Assembly (NCBI GenBank): GCA_913776045.1
Contig: CAJYOI010000039.1
Location: forward strand, 1-64,000
DNA: 64,000 bases
Direction: 5' to 3'
Origin: an uncultured Sphingomonas sp.
GTDB taxonomy: Bacteria > Pseudomonadota > Alphaproteobacteria > Sphingomonadales > Sphingomonadaceae
The notes under the pieces were generated by a model that was not told the DNA's origin, did not search any database, and was given only the letters and a program-made list of their open reading frames with translations. A program made the translations under genes and the position numbers. Of this stretch, positions 29,878 through 39,347 are shown in pieces (the first letter of the stretch is position 1; the number at the start of each line of letters is the position of its first letter).

Positions 29878-31220
29878 TGGCCCTGTCGACGACCGCCCGC
29901 CTGGGGTTAATGACCGTCGCGCTCGCGCTGGTCGCCGGTTGGGTGCCGGTCGGCTTCCTCTGGCATTCCACGCACAACGACGCGATCGAGACGCTGCGCC
30001 GCGACACGCTGGAGCGCAGTCGCATCCTGTCCGCCGCGATCGGGCGGGATGGGAGGCGCGCTCTAGACGATGCGGTCGCGCAGACGCATCTGCCGGGCGA
30101 CGCCTCGCTGATCGTCGCGATGGTCGATGACGAGGGACGTCGGCTCTCGGGGGTCGGGCCGTTACAGCTATCCAGTGTTCCGACTCCTGGCTTTCGCATC
30201 GCGCACATCGGTACGAACCCGCCGTGGAACACGCGCGAGGCGGGTGTGGAGATTACGCGCAACGGCACGGCCTGGCTCGTTACCGGCAGGTTGCTTGACG
30301 ATTGGGAGACAGCGCAGCGCGGGATCGAACGGGCGCTGGCATTGTCCGCGCTGGTGTCGCTCGTGTTGGGCGTGGCGGGGGCGGCGGTGCTGATGCGGTC
30401 GATCACGCGTCGCATCGATGGCGTCGCCACGACCGCCGATGCGGTCGCCGGTGGTGATCTCGCGCGCCGGGTCGCGTTGCCGGCGGCGGGGCATGACGCG
30501 TTCGATCGCCTGGGCCTGCGCGTCAATGCCATGCTCGACCGGATCGAGCGGCTGATGGAGGAGCTGCGCATCGTCACCGACAGCCTGGCGCACGACCTGC
30601 GATCGCCGGTCGCTCGCCTGCGCGCCAAGGCGGAAGCCGCGCTGCTCGCGCCCGACGATGCCCAGCGCGAGGCGGCGCTGGGCGGGCTGATCGGTGAGGC
30701 CGACGTGCTCGGGCGCATGCTCGCCGTGCTGTTGGAGATCAGCCGCTTCGAAGCGACGGCGCGCCGCACCGGCTTCACAACGGCCGAGCCGGCCGAGATC
30801 GCCGCGGCGCTGGCCGAGCTTTACGAACCTGTCCTCGAAGACGCCGGTATCGCCTTCACTGCCGACATCGCGCCGGTCGCGCCGGTGGAGCTTCACCGCG
30901 AGCTTCTGTCGCAGGCGATCGCCAATTTGATCGACAACGCCGTCCGCCACGCGCCCGATGGCGGCAGCATCACCCTGTCGGTGACGGACAGCCCCGATGG
31001 CGTGCACATAGCGGTCGGCGATCGCGGCCCCGGTATCGCGCCGGCAGACCGTGAGGCGGCGCTGCGCCGGTTCGGTCGACTCGATCCGGCCCGCAGCAAG
31101 CCGGGGGCGGGGCTGGGACTGACGCTCGTCGCTGCGGTCGCCAAGATGCACGGTGGGCGCCTCGAGCTCGGCGACAATGCGCCGGGTCTGCGCGCGACGG
31201 TGATTTTGCCGCGCAGTTGA
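29877..31220 (+). CDS. orphan membrane sensor histidine kinase
   Basis: 447 residues. Membrane helices at about 9-29 and 152-173 enclose a periplasmic sensor of about 120 residues; then HAMP (about 174-226), HisKA with the phosphorylated His239 in SLAHDLRSPVARLRA, and HATPase with the N box (AIANLIDNAVRHAPDGG), G1 (GDRGPGIAP) and G2 (PGAGLGLTL). It looks like a QseC/TctE/PfeS-type kinase. There is no response regulator beside it, so its partner is elsewhere. Its place between adk and rpsM, inside a ribosomal cluster, is unusual. Confidence 0.9.
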   Translation: MALSTTARLGLMTVALALVAGWVPVGFLWHSTHNDAIETLRRDTLERSRILSAAIGRDGRRALDDAVAQTHLPGDASLIVAMVDDEGRRLSGVGPLQLSSVPTPGFRIAHIGTNPPWNTREAGVEITRNGTAWLVTGRLLDDWETAQRGIERALALSALVSLVLGVAGAAVLMRSITRRIDGVATTADAVAGGDLARRVALPAAGHDAFDRLGLRVNAMLDRIERLMEELRIVTDSLAHDLRSPVARLRAKAEAALLAPDDAQREAALGGLIGEADVLGRMLAVLLEISRFEATARRTGFTTAEPAEIAAALAELYEPVLEDAGIAFTADIAPVAPVELHRELLSQAIANLIDNAVRHAPDGGSITLSVTDSPDGVHIAVGDRGPGIAPADREAALRRFGRLDPARSKPGAGLGLTLVAAVAKMHGGRLELGDNAPGLRATVILPRS

Positions 31221-31331
31221 TCCGCGTGGCCGCAAAGGGCAGGGCAGGGACACGCCCACGGTCGAGCTGATCTGGGCCGGCGGCGCGGTCGCCAAATGGT
31301 CGCGTTTGCACCGGAACGGCCGGCAGACGGG

Positions 31332-31360
31332 TTGACTCGTCCTGCTCCGCCCCCTAATTG
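31332..31360 (+). promoter_or_regulatory. promoter upstream of rpsM
   Basis: TTGACT (31332-31337), 17 bases, TAATTG (31355-31360). It starts an alpha-operon leader of about 125 bases that contains a small hairpin at 31392-31404 (GCGCC, TTT, GGCGC). A dedicated promoter fits the separation of rpsM from secY-adk by foreign genes. Confidence 0.55.
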
Positions 31361-31492
31361 CCGCGACTTCCGAACCTCCGGTTGGCCGGCGGCGCCTTTG
31401 GCGCACGTCGGTATTCGTGCGTTTCGGAGTATTTCAACGCGATGAGATGCGTCGGCGGCCATGTCGACGTGTGGAGCTGGGAGACCAAATTC

Positions 31493-31861
31493 ATGGCACG
31501 TATTGCGGGCGTCAACATCCCGACCAACAAGCGCGTAATCATCGCGCTGCAGTATATCCACGGCATCGGCCCGGCCAAGGCCAAGGAACTGACGACCAAG
31601 CTGGAGATCGCTCCGGAACGTCGCGTGCAGGACCTGACCGACCAGGAAGTCCTGCAGATCCGCGAAGCGATCGACGCCGGCTACACCGTGGAAGGCGATC
31701 TGCGTCGCCAGACCGCGATGAACATCAAGCGTCTGATGGACCTGGCCTGCTACCGCGGCCTGCGTCACCGCAAGGGCCTGCCGGTCCGCGGTCAGCGCAC
31801 GCACACCAACGCGCGTACCCGCAAGGGTAAGGCCAAGCCGATCGCGGGCAAGAAGAAGTAA
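31493..31861 (+). CDS. rpsM: 30S ribosomal protein S13
   Basis: 122 residues. S13 lies in the 30S head and contacts the P-site tRNA and L5 across the bridge. [15 protein letters not shown] and the C-terminal [24 protein letters not shown] are typical. The frame extends 45 codons upstream without homology; the ATG at 31493 is the family start. First gene of the alpha group. Confidence 0.99.
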   Translation: MARIAGVNIPTNKRVIIALQYIHGIGPAKAKELTTKLEIAPERRVQDLTDQEVLQIREAIDAGYTVEGDLRRQTAMNIKRLMDLACYRGLRHRKGLPVRGQRTHTNARTRKGKAKPIAGKKK

Positions 31862-31968
31862 TCGGCGCGGGGCGCTGACTACTCCGCCGGAGGCAGGCAT
31901 GAGGCAGACCGCCCGCCGCCATCCGGACTTCCCTCGATCCACTTGAGACATCAGGTCAGGAACACCAT

Positions 31969-32358
31969 ATGGCACAAGCACCGCAGCGTATTCGCCGTCG
32001 CGAGCGCAAGAACATCACCGCCGGCGTCGCGCACGTGAACGCCAGCTTCAACAACACCATGATCACCATCACCGATGCCCAGGGCAATGCGATCAGCTGG
32101 TCGTCGGCCGGCATGATGGGCTTCAAGGGCTCGCGCAAGTCGACCCCGTATGCGGCGCAGGTCGCAGCGGAAGACGCCGGCAAGAAGGCCGCCGAGCATG
32201 GCGTCCGCACTCTGGAAGTCGAAGTGAAGGGCCCGGGTTCGGGCCGCGAATCGGCGCTGCGCGCGCTGCAGGCGGTCGGTTTCCAGATCACTTCGATCCG
32301 CGACGTGACCTCGATCCCGCACAACGGCGTGCGTCCGTCGAAGCGTCGCCGCGTCTGA
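31969..32358 (+). CDS. rpsK: 30S ribosomal protein S11
   Basis: 129 residues. S11 is in the platform near the mRNA exit. [22 protein letters not shown] and the C-terminal [10 protein letters not shown] are typical. Between rpsM and rpsK lie 107 bases. A strong terminator-like hairpin follows the stop codon. Confidence 0.99.
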   Translation: MAQAPQRIRRRERKNITAGVAHVNASFNNTMITITDAQGNAISWSSAGMMGFKGSRKSTPYAAQVAAEDAGKKAAEHGVRTLEVEVKGPGSGRESALRALQAVGFQITSIRDVTSIPHNGVRPSKRRRV

Positions 32359-32369
32359 TTACCGTTCGT

Positions 32370-32412
32370 CGGTTCGCGCGCGGTTGATCGCGCTGCGCGA
32401 ACCGATTTTTTT
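32370..32412 (+). terminator. intrinsic terminator between rpsK and rpoA
   Basis: A perfect 10-pair stem, CGGTTCGCGC (32370-32379) with GCGCGAACCG (32395-32404), inner GCG/CGC pairing, followed by A and seven T (32406-32412). This is the full form of a rho-independent terminator, 11 bases after rpsK and 47 before rpoA. Since rpoA must be expressed, it is likely read through in part or antiterminated. Confidence 0.8.
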
Positions 32413-32459
32413 CCAGGCGTCGGCCCGATCAGCCGGTGTCCAAGAGCAAGGGGTAGCCC

Positions 32460-33521
32460 GTGTCCGTCAATCCCAAGAACTGGCAGGAACTCAAGAAGCC
32501 CAACGGCCTCGAGAAGAAGGGCGGCGATGGCAAGCGCAAGTCGACCTTCGTCGCCGAGCCGCTGGAGCGCGGCTTCGGCCTGACGCTCGGCAACGCGCTG
32601 CGTCGCGTTCTGCTGTCGAGCCTTCAGGGCGCCGCCGTCACCTCGATCAAGATCGAGAACGTGCTGCACGAGTTCTCGTCGCTGGCCGGCGTCCGTGAGG
32701 ACGTGACGGACATCGTCCTGAACGTGAAGCAGCTCGCCATCCGCATGCAGGGCGAGGGGCCGAAGCGCCTCCAGCTCAGCGCGACGGGTCCGGGCGAAGT
32801 GAAGGCCGGCGACATCGCGGTGACCGGTGATATCGAGGTGATGAACCCCGATCTCGTCATCTGCCATCTCGACGACGGCGCGACGCTGAACATGGAACTG
32901 ACCGCCGACACCGGCAAGGGTTACGTTCCGGCCGCGAACAACCGTCCGGCCGATGCGCCCATCGGTCTGATTCCGGTCGACGCACTGTATTCGCCGGTCC
33001 GCCAGGTGTCGTACAAGGTCGATCCGACCCGCGTCGGCCAGGACCTCGATTATGACAAGCTGACGCTGACCGTCGAAACCGACGGCACGGTGACCCCGGA
33101 AGACGCGGTGGCCTATGCCGGCCGCATCCTTCAGGACCAGCTGGCGCTGTTCGTCCACTTCGACGATTCGAGCGTCACCCGCTCGGCGCCGATCGGCGTG
33201 GCCGTTCCTTCGGCCCAGCCGGAAGCCGCCGGCGACACCGCGACGATCAACCGCTTCCTGCTGAAGAAGGTCGACGAGCTCGAACTGTCGGTCCGCTCGG
33301 CCAACTGCCTCAAGAACGACAACATCATCTATATCGGCGACCTGGTCCAGAAGACCGAAGCCGAGATGCTGCGCACGCCGAACTTCGGCCGCAAGTCGCT
33401 CAACGAGATCAAGGAAGTGCTCTCGAGCATGGGTCTCCGACTCGGTATGGAAATCCCGGGCTGGCCGCCTGAGAACATCGAAGAGATGGCCAAGAAGCTC
33501 GAGCAGGAGATACTCGGCTAA
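32460..33521 (+). CDS. rpoA: RNA polymerase alpha subunit
   Basis: 353 residues, GTG start with CAAGGGGTAG upstream. N-terminal assembly domain to about residue 245 ([19 protein letters not shown]), linker, then the C-terminal domain that binds UP elements and activators ([31 protein letters not shown]). Slightly longer than in E. coli (329) as usual in alphaproteobacteria. It lies between two RNA structures, a terminator before and four stem-loops after. Confidence 0.99.
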   Translation: MSVNPKNWQELKKPNGLEKKGGDGKRKSTFVAEPLERGFGLTLGNALRRVLLSSLQGAAVTSIKIENVLHEFSSLAGVREDVTDIVLNVKQLAIRMQGEGPKRLQLSATGPGEVKAGDIAVTGDIEVMNPDLVICHLDDGATLNMELTADTGKGYVPAANNRPADAPIGLIPVDALYSPVRQVSYKVDPTRVGQDLDYDKLTLTVETDGTVTPEDAVAYAGRILQDQLALFVHFDDSSVTRSAPIGVAVPSAQPEAAGDTATINRFLLKKVDELELSVRSANCLKNDNIIYIGDLVQKTEAEMLRTPNFGRKSLNEIKEVLSSMGLRLGMEIPGWPPENIEEMAKKLEQEILG

Positions 33522-33526
33522 GCGCA

Positions 33527-33647
33527 CCGGAATAGCGCAAGCTATTCCGGAGACGCTGCCGAGCGGCCGGCGGGGGCTAAGGCCCCCGTCCGACGACGCG
33601 GCTTCGCCGCGGCGGGCTTCAAGATACAGGGCTTCGGGCAACCGAAG
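33527..33647 (+). other. four stem-loops between rpoA and rplQ
   Basis: 33527-33550: 10 perfect pairs with a GCAA loop. 33571-33588: 7 pairs, loop TAAG. 33597-33611: 6 pairs, loop TTC. 33632-33647: 6 pairs with a GCAA loop. Two GNRA loops and four helices in 120 bases suggest a folded RNA; no T-run follows, so these are not simple terminators. The rplQ start is 84 bases further on. Confidence 0.65.
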
Positions 33648-33731
33648 CGACGGTAAGTCGGTGGGCCACCGTCCTCACCAGGTCTGGGGTACCGTCAAAC
33701 GGCCCCTTAACGAACGAAGAAGGAATTACTC

Positions 33732-34148
33732 ATGCGTCATCGCGTCGGCGGCCGTAAGCTGCAGCGTACCTCGGCCCATCGTCTTGCGCTGTTCCGCAAC
33801 ATGTCGGCCGCGCTCATCAAGCATGAGCAGATCACCACGACCCTCGCCAAGGCGAAGGAACTGCGTCCCTACGTCGAAAAGCTGATCACGCTGGCGAAGA
33901 AGGGTGGTCTTTCGAACCGCCGTCTGGCCCATGCCCGTCTGCTCGACGATGCGCAGCTGACCAAGCTGTTCGACGTTCTCGCCTCGCGCTACGCCGACCG
34001 CAACGGCGGCTATACTCGCATCATCAAGGCCGGCATCCGCGCGTCGGACGCCTCGCCGATGGCGATCATCGAATTCGTCGACCGCGACGTCTCGGCCAAG
34101 GGGCAGGATTCGGGTCCGGTGATGACCGAGGAATTCGAAGAGGCGTAA
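33732..34148 (+). CDS. rplQ: 50S ribosomal protein L17
   Basis: 138 residues. [24 protein letters not shown] is a clear L17 start; the C-terminus adds a short acidic tail (TEEFEEA). Last gene of the alpha group, with AAGAAGGAA before the ATG and a strong terminator downstream. Confidence 0.99.
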   Translation: MRHRVGGRKLQRTSAHRLALFRNMSAALIKHEQITTTLAKAKELRPYVEKLITLAKKGGLSNRRLAHARLLDDAQLTKLFDVLASRYADRNGGYTRIIKAGIRASDASPMAIIEFVDRDVSAKGQDSGPVMTEEFEEA

Positions 34149-34221
34149 GTCTTTTCGCCCTCTCGTCCGAAGGGACGGTTGACAGGGATAGGCGTGCACT
34201 TCGCAGCCTAAACACTTGAAG

Positions 34222-34257
34222 GGGAGGCCGCACCGGCTACGGTGCGGCCTCCCTTTT
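34222..34257 (+). terminator. terminator of the ribosomal cluster
   Basis: A 14-pair perfect stem (34222-34235 with 34240-34253), loop GCTA, followed by TTTT. It lies 73 bases after rplQ and 17 before the next gene. Confidence 0.9.
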
Positions 34258-34274
34258 CGTATCCGGAGATCCCG

Positions 34275-36401
34275 ATGCGTCGCGCGTTCCTCGTCGCCCT
34301 GCTTGCCGCTACCTCTCCCGCCATTGCCCAGGATGCCATGCCGAAGCTGAATTATCCGCGGACCGAACGCGGGGACACCGTGGACGAACAGTTCGGCATC
34401 AAAGTCGCCGATCCCTATCGCTGGCTCGAAGCCGATGTGCGGGGCGACGAGAAGGTGCGCGCTTGGGTGACCGCGCAGAATGGCGTGACCGACGCCTATC
34501 TGGCGACGTTGCCGGGCCGCCAGATCTTCAAGGACCGGATGAAGGCGCTCTACAATTACGAACGCTTCGGCCTGCCGTCGAAAAAGGGCGGCAAATATTT
34601 CTATTCGCGCAACACGGGTCTTCAGAACCAGTCGGTCCTGTACGTCCGCGACGGCCTGAACGGCACCCCGCGCGTGCTGATCGATCCGAACGCCTGGGCC
34701 AAGGACGGCGCGACCGCGCTCGGCGGCTACGCCGCGTCGCATGACGGAACGAAGCTGCTCTATTCGATCCAGGACGGCGGCACCGACTGGCGCACGCTGA
34801 AGGTGATGGATGTCGCGACCGGCAAGGACACCGGCGACCAGCTGGAATGGATCCGCGGCCTGGGCGACTGGATGAAGGATGGCTCAGGCTTCTTCTACAC
34901 CCGTTATCCAGAACCGGCGGCGGGGCAGAAATATCAGGCCGTGCCGCTCAATTCGAAGGTATATTTCCACAAGCTCGGCACGCCGCAATCGGCCGACCGC
35001 CTGGTCTATGAAACGCCGGACATGCCCAAGCGCGGGCATTATGCGGGCGTCAGCGACGACGGCCGCTATCTGATCATCTACACCAGCGAAGGCACCGACA
35101 ACCGCAACGAACTGTCGGTCGTCGACCTCCAGTCGGCCGACTGGCGCCCGCGCAAGCTGATCGAGGGGCTGACCAACGAATGGTCGGCGTTCGGCAACGT
35201 CGGCACGAAATTCTACCTGAAGACCAACAAGGACGCCCCGCGCGGCCGCGTGGTCATGATGGATATCGCCCAGGCCAATCCGCAGCCCGTGCAGGTGATC
35301 GCGCAGGACCAGGCGGTACTCGACGGTGTCAGCATCGTCGGCGGAATGATGCTGGCCGACTATATGGCCGATGTGAAGACCGACGTGCGCCGCTATGCGA
35401 TGGACGGCACGCCGCAGGGCAAGGTCGCGCTGCCGGGCATCGGTTCGGCCGGTGGCTTCGGCGGTGACCCGGAGGACCCGGAGACGTTCTTCGCCTTCAC
35501 CAGCTTCGCGACGCCGTCGACCATCTATCGCTACGACGTGAAGACCAATCAGGCGACGGTCTGGGCGGCGCCGAAGGTCGCGTTCGATCCGAGCGCCTTC
35601 GAAGTGAAACAGGTCTTCTATCCGTCGAAGGACGGCACGAAGATCCCGATGTTCATCATCCACAAGAAGGGGCTGAAAGGCCCGGCACCGACCATCCTCT
35701 ACGGCTATGGCGGGTTCAACGTATCGCTGTTGCCCAGCTTTTCGGCGACCCGCATCGCGTGGATGGAGCAGGGCGGGGTGATCGCCCAGCCGAACCTGCG
35801 TGGCGGCGGCGAGTATGGCAAGGCGTGGCATGACGCCGGCCGCCTGCAGAACAAGCAGAACGTGTTCGACGACATGATCGCCGCGGCCGAATATCTCGAC
35901 AAGCAGGGCATTTCGTCCCCGCAGAAGACGGTCATCCAGGGCGGGTCGAACGGCGGACTGTTGGTCGGCGCGGTCATCAACCAGCGCCCGGACCTGTTCG
36001 CCGCCGCTCTGCCGGCGGTGGGCGTGATGGACATGACGCGCTTCGACCGCTGGACCTCGGGCCGCTACTGGGTCGACGATTACGGCTATCCGTCGAAGGA
36101 AGCCGACTTCAAGACACTGTACAAATATTCGCCCTACCACAATGTCCGTTCGGGCGTGACCTATCCGGCGATTCTGGCGACGACCGCCGACACCGACGAT
36201 CGCGTCGTCCCGGGCCACACGTTCAAATATACCGCGGCGATCCAGAACGCCGACATCGGCCCCAAGCCGCACCTCGTCCGCATCGAAACCCGCGCCGGCC
36301 ACGGTTCGGGCAAGCCTACCGACAAGGTGATCGAGGAAGCCGCGGACCTGTGGGCCTTCTCGGCGAAGTGGACGGGGATGGATGTGAAGCCGGCAAGGTA
36401 A
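34275..36401 (+). CDS. secreted prolyl oligopeptidase (S9A)
   Basis: 708 residues with a signal peptide (MRRAFLVALLAATSPAIA). The N-terminal half is the seven-bladed propeller (start DPYRWLEADVRGDEKVRAW), the C-terminal half the alpha/beta hydrolase. The catalytic triad is visible: Ser558 in GGSNGG, Asp641/642 in DTDDRV and His676 in RAGHGSGKP. It cuts short peptides after proline in the periplasm. AGAT before the ATG at 34275 and the signal peptide fix the start. It begins right after the ribosomal terminator; TTGACA occurs at 34179, but no clear -10 follows. Confidence 0.95.
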   Translation: MRRAFLVALLAATSPAIAQDAMPKLNYPRTERGDTVDEQFGIKVADPYRWLEADVRGDEKVRAWVTAQNGVTDAYLATLPGRQIFKDRMKALYNYERFGLPSKKGGKYFYSRNTGLQNQSVLYVRDGLNGTPRVLIDPNAWAKDGATALGGYAASHDGTKLLYSIQDGGTDWRTLKVMDVATGKDTGDQLEWIRGLGDWMKDGSGFFYTRYPEPAAGQKYQAVPLNSKVYFHKLGTPQSADRLVYETPDMPKRGHYAGVSDDGRYLIIYTSEGTDNRNELSVVDLQSADWRPRKLIEGLTNEWSAFGNVGTKFYLKTNKDAPRGRVVMMDIAQANPQPVQVIAQDQAVLDGVSIVGGMMLADYMADVKTDVRRYAMDGTPQGKVALPGIGSAGGFGGDPEDPETFFAFTSFATPSTIYRYDVKTNQATVWAAPKVAFDPSAFEVKQVFYPSKDGTKIPMFIIHKKGLKGPAPTILYGYGGFNVSLLPSFSATRIAWMEQGGVIAQPNLRGGGEYGKAWHDAGRLQNKQNVFDDMIAAAEYLDKQGISSPQKTVIQGGSNGGLLVGAVINQRPDLFAAALPAVGVMDMTRFDRWTSGRYWVDDYGYPSKEADFKTLYKYSPYHNVRSGVTYPAILATTADTDDRVVPGHTFKYTAAIQNADIGPKPHLVRIETRAGHGSGKPTDKVIEEAADLWAFSAKWTGMDVKPAR

Positions 36402-36408
36402 GCGACGA

Positions 36409-36437
36409 GGCCGCCGCGTCATGCAGGCGCGGCGGCC
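36409..36437. terminator. hairpin between convergent S9 peptidase and DUF6180-like genes
   Basis: GGCCGCCGCG (36409-36418) and CGCGGCGGCC (36428-36437) form a perfect 10-pair stem with a 9-base loop. It lies between the two stop codons and could act in both directions, but no long T-run follows. Confidence 0.55.
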
Positions 36438-36446
36438 CTTCGCCTC

Positions 36447-36824
36447 TTATCGTGCCGCTGCCTTGATCGCGGCAAAGGCGCGGTCGGCAAAATTGCCCAT
36501 GGCGCCACGTTGAGCCCGATAATCGATACCTTGAACGACGCTGACGGTCTTGCCATCGACAGCGATGCACTGAGTGATGAAGGCACCGACCCCGCGCTGT
36601 CCGCCCTTCACCAGGACAAGCTGTCCGGGATAGCGCTGCGCCGACACCGGCAGCCTGGCCTGTCGAGCCACCTTGGTCACGGCCTGTGCGCACGCATCGA
36701 TGCTCAGCCGCGCTGCCGGGGTCCGTTCGACGTGATAGGTCAGGCTGAAATCGGCATCCTGTGCCATCGCCGAGCTCGATAGGGTAAGTCCGGAAGCAAG
36801 AATGGCGGCTGCGATCATTTTCAT
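36447..36824 (-). CDS. small secreted protein, DUF6180-like
   Basis: 125 residues with a signal peptide ([21 protein letters not shown]). The mature part begins [18 protein letters not shown] and has two cysteines (DACAQAV and ITQCIAV) that could pair. I recall similar small proteins under DUF6180 in proteobacteria, function unknown. GAGGAG is 11 bases before the ATG. Divergent from guaA, convergent with the S9 peptidase. Confidence 0.7.
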   Translation of the reverse strand: MKMIAAAILASGLTLSSSAMAQDADFSLTYHVERTPAARLSIDACAQAVTKVARQARLPVSAQRYPGQLVLVKGGQRGVGAFITQCIAVDGKTVSVVQGIDYRAQRGAMGNFADRAFAAIKAAAR

Positions 36825-36932
36825 GGTCGGTGCTCCTCGACGAGAATCGGTTCGTGGCTGAACCGACATTGCTTTCGCCTGGTTCCAGCCGCGATCCGCT
36901 TGCCCCACGCGCCCGACCCGCTAGATGGGCGC

Positions 36933-38489
36933 ATGGTCGACCATCCTGATTCCATCCTCATCGTCGATTTCGGCAGCCAGGTAACCCAGCTGATCGCACG
37001 CCGCGTGCGCGAGGCGGGGGTCTACTCCGAAATCGCGCCCTTCACCTCCGCCGAAGCCGCGTTCGCGCGGATGAAGCCCAAGGGGATCATCCTGTCGGGC
37101 GGTCCCGCCTCGGTGGTCGATGAGGGCAGCCCGCGCATCCCGCAGGCGATCCTGGACGCCGGGCTGCCGATGCTCGGCATCTGCTACGGCCAGCAGGCGC
37201 TGACCGCGCAGTTGGGCGGCAAGGTCGACAAGGGCAACAGCGGCGAATTCGGCAAGGCCTTCGTCGAAGTCTCCGACGGCTGCGGCCTGTTCAACGGCCT
37301 GTGGGCAGAGGGTGACACCCACCAGGTGTGGATGAGCCACGGCGACAAGGTGACCGAACTCGCCCCCGGCTTCCGCGCGGTCGCCTCCAGCCCCGGCGCG
37401 CCCTATGCGATCATCGCCGACGACGCGCGGCGCATCTACGCGATGCAGTTCCACCCCGAAGTCGTCCACACCCCCGACGGCGGCAAGCTGATCGCCAATT
37501 TCGCGCGCCATGTCGTAGGCCTCGCCGGCGACTGGACGATGGCCGAATTCCGACAGACCAAGATCCAGGAAATCCGGGCCCAGGTCGGCAAGGGGCGGGT
37601 GATCTGCGGCCTGTCGGGCGGCGTCGATTCGGCGGTGGCGGCGGTGCTGATCCACGAGGCGATCGGCGAGCAGCTGACCTGCGTGTTCGTCGACCACGGC
37701 CTGATGCGCTCGGGCGAGGCCGATCAGGTCGTGAGTCTCTTCCGCGGCCACTATAACATCCCGCTGGTCCATGTGGATGCGTCCACATTGTTCCTGTCGG
37801 GTCTGGCCGGCGTCACCGACCCGGAGGCCAAGCGCAAGTTCATCGGCAAGACCTTCATCGACGTGTTCGAGGCCGAGGCCAAGAAGATCGGCGGCGCCGA
37901 ATTCCTGGCGCAGGGCACCCTCTATCCCGACGTGATCGAAAGCGTCAGCTTCACGGGCGGCCCGTCGGTGACGATCAAGAGTCATCACAATGTCGGCGGC
38001 CTGCCCGAACGCATGGACATGAAGCTGGTCGAACCCTTACGCGAACTCTTCAAGGACGAAGTCCGCGATCTCGGCCGCGAACTGGGCCTGCCCGACATCT
38101 TCGTCGGCCGCCACCCGTTCCCCGGACCCGGCCTCGCCATCCGCATCCCCGGCGAAGTGACCCGCGAACGCTGCGACATCCTGCGCAAGGCGGACGCCAT
38201 CTACCTCGAGGAAATCCGCAACGCCGGCCTGTACGATGCGATCTGGCAGGCGTTCGCCGTGCTGCTGCCGGTGCGCACGGTCGGCGTGATGGGCGATGGC
38301 CGCACCTATGACAGCGTGCTGGCGTTGCGCGCGGTCACCTCGACCGACGGCATGACGGCCGAAGTCTTCGGCTTCCCCGGCGACTTCCTGCCGCGCGTCG
38401 CGACGCGGATCGTCAACGAGGTGAAGGGCGTGAACCGGGTGGTCTACGACTATACGTCGAAGCCGCCGGGGACGATCGAGTGGGAGTGA
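36933..38489 (+). CDS. guaA: GMP synthase (glutamine-hydrolysing)
   Basis: 518 residues. Converts XMP to GMP. The class I amidotransferase domain has Cys84 (GICYGQQ) and the His in QFHPEV; the ATP pyrophosphatase loop is [10 protein letters not shown]; the C-terminal dimerisation domain ends KPPGTIEWE. Full length. The ATG at 36933 precedes [11 protein letters not shown], the family start. A 25-base palindrome follows the stop codon. Confidence 0.98.
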   Translation: MVDHPDSILIVDFGSQVTQLIARRVREAGVYSEIAPFTSAEAAFARMKPKGIILSGGPASVVDEGSPRIPQAILDAGLPMLGICYGQQALTAQLGGKVDKGNSGEFGKAFVEVSDGCGLFNGLWAEGDTHQVWMSHGDKVTELAPGFRAVASSPGAPYAIIADDARRIYAMQFHPEVVHTPDGGKLIANFARHVVGLAGDWTMAEFRQTKIQEIRAQVGKGRVICGLSGGVDSAVAAVLIHEAIGEQLTCVFVDHGLMRSGEADQVVSLFRGHYNIPLVHVDASTLFLSGLAGVTDPEAKRKFIGKTFIDVFEAEAKKIGGAEFLAQGTLYPDVIESVSFTGGPSVTIKSHHNVGGLPERMDMKLVEPLRELFKDEVRDLGRELGLPDIFVGRHPFPGPGLAIRIPGEVTRERCDILRKADAIYLEEIRNAGLYDAIWQAFAVLLPVRTVGVMGDGRTYDSVLALRAVTSTDGMTAEVFGFPGDFLPRVATRIVNEVKGVNRVVYDYTSKPPGTIEWE

Positions 38490-38974
38490 CGCCTGATTCG
38501 GAACCCTGCCGGGCAGGGTTCCGGCAGCGTCACTCGGCGACGACAGTCGCCGCGCCGAGCGTCGAGGCCGCAACGGCGTACGACCGCGAGGCGGTCGTCG
38601 CCCTATGGCGCGCCTGCGACCTCACGCGACCCTGGAACGACCCCGACCGCGACTTCCTGCAAGCCGTCAGCGGCGCGACGTCCGCGGTGCTGGTGGTGCG
38701 CGGAGGCGAGGGCGTCATCGGATCGGTCATGGTCGGCTTCGACGGCCACCGCGGGTGGGTGTACTACGTCGCCGTCCACCCCGAAGCCCGCCGCGGCGGC
38801 CTCGGCCGCGCGCTGATGGCGGCGGCGGAGGAGTGGCTGGTCGTTCGGGGCGCGCCGAAAATCCAGCTCATGGTGCGCGAAGGGAACGAGGTTGCGGCTC
38901 ACTTCTATCAGGCGCTTGGATTGGAGCGGCAGGCGGTCATCACATATGGGAGACTTCTTAATTTGCCAGAGTAG
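38480..38974 (+). CDS. GNAT acetyltransferase, YpeA-like
   Basis: 164 residues. The acetyl-CoA binding motif is [20 protein letters not shown], with [13 protein letters not shown]-type YpeA features upstream ([15 protein letters not shown]). GTG at 38480 or 38486 is the only start codon before the conserved region, and both lie inside the end of guaA. The first 30 residues are encoded across a strong palindrome and are not family-like, so the start is uncertain; a shifted or eroded 5' end is possible. Substrate unknown. Confidence 0.75.
   Translation: MGVTPDSEPCRAGFRQRHSATTVAAPSVEAATAYDREAVVALWRACDLTRPWNDPDRDFLQAVSGATSAVLVVRGGEGVIGSVMVGFDGHRGWVYYVAVHPEARRGGLGRALMAAAEEWLVVRGAPKIQLMVREGNEVAAHFYQALGLERQAVITYGRLLNLPE
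38499..38523 (+). terminator. palindrome just after guaA
   Basis: CGGAACCCTGCC, one base, GGCAGGGTTCCG: 12-base arms. It sits 10 bases after the guaA stop codon, where a terminator stem would be, yet inside the predicted GNAT coding sequence. No T-run follows. Confidence 0.5.
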
Positions 38975-38989
38975 GTGAGCGCCTCACCA

Positions 38990-39253
38990 TCACATTCCAC
39001 CCGCGACGGTTCCAACTATTCCGATCACTGCCCAACTTATGACGAGCAGAGAGCCGGCTATCACGACGCGCATCAGCTCTCGATTGCAGGCTAGTCCGAT
39101 GGCAAGCGGCACTCCAAACATCCAGGCAGCGTTCAACTCGCTTGGAAGCCAATTCAGCAGAACGATGAAACAGGTTGCGCCAGCAACCAGCGTCAAAGTG
39201 AGAATGACCTGCGCCACATAATTTGGGGCGGGAAAGACGCTTCGAGTCGACAC
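38990..39253 (-). CDS. small hypothetical membrane protein
   Basis: 87 residues with a GTG start and three hydrophobic segments (about 12-34, 42-57 and 61-84). I do not recognise it. The region is visibly less GC-rich than its surroundings and uses codons such as AAT, ACT and TTA-type neighbours rarely seen nearby, which suggests recent acquisition. A stop codon directly precedes the GTG. No clear ribosome binding site, so expression is uncertain. Confidence 0.45.
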   Translation of the reverse strand: MSTRSVFPAPNYVAQVILTLTLVAGATCFIVLLNWLPSELNAAWMFGVPLAIGLACNRELMRVVIAGSLLVISWAVIGIVGTVAGGM

Positions 39254-39347
39254 TTATCGACACAATGCTCGCGCTCGGGCAATTTGCACGTTGCCAAATC
39301 GCAGACCGCTGATTTTCGAACTTTCTAGGCACGGACGAGCACGATCC

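Noticed and set aside
34179-34184. TTGACA before the S9 peptidase as a promoter
   Set aside because: The -35 is perfect, but no -10 lies at 16-18 bases, and the ribosomal terminator stands between it and the gene.
36933-37200. guanine-responsive riboswitch before guaA
   Set aside because: The 108-base divergent gap shows no purine riboswitch core or terminator.
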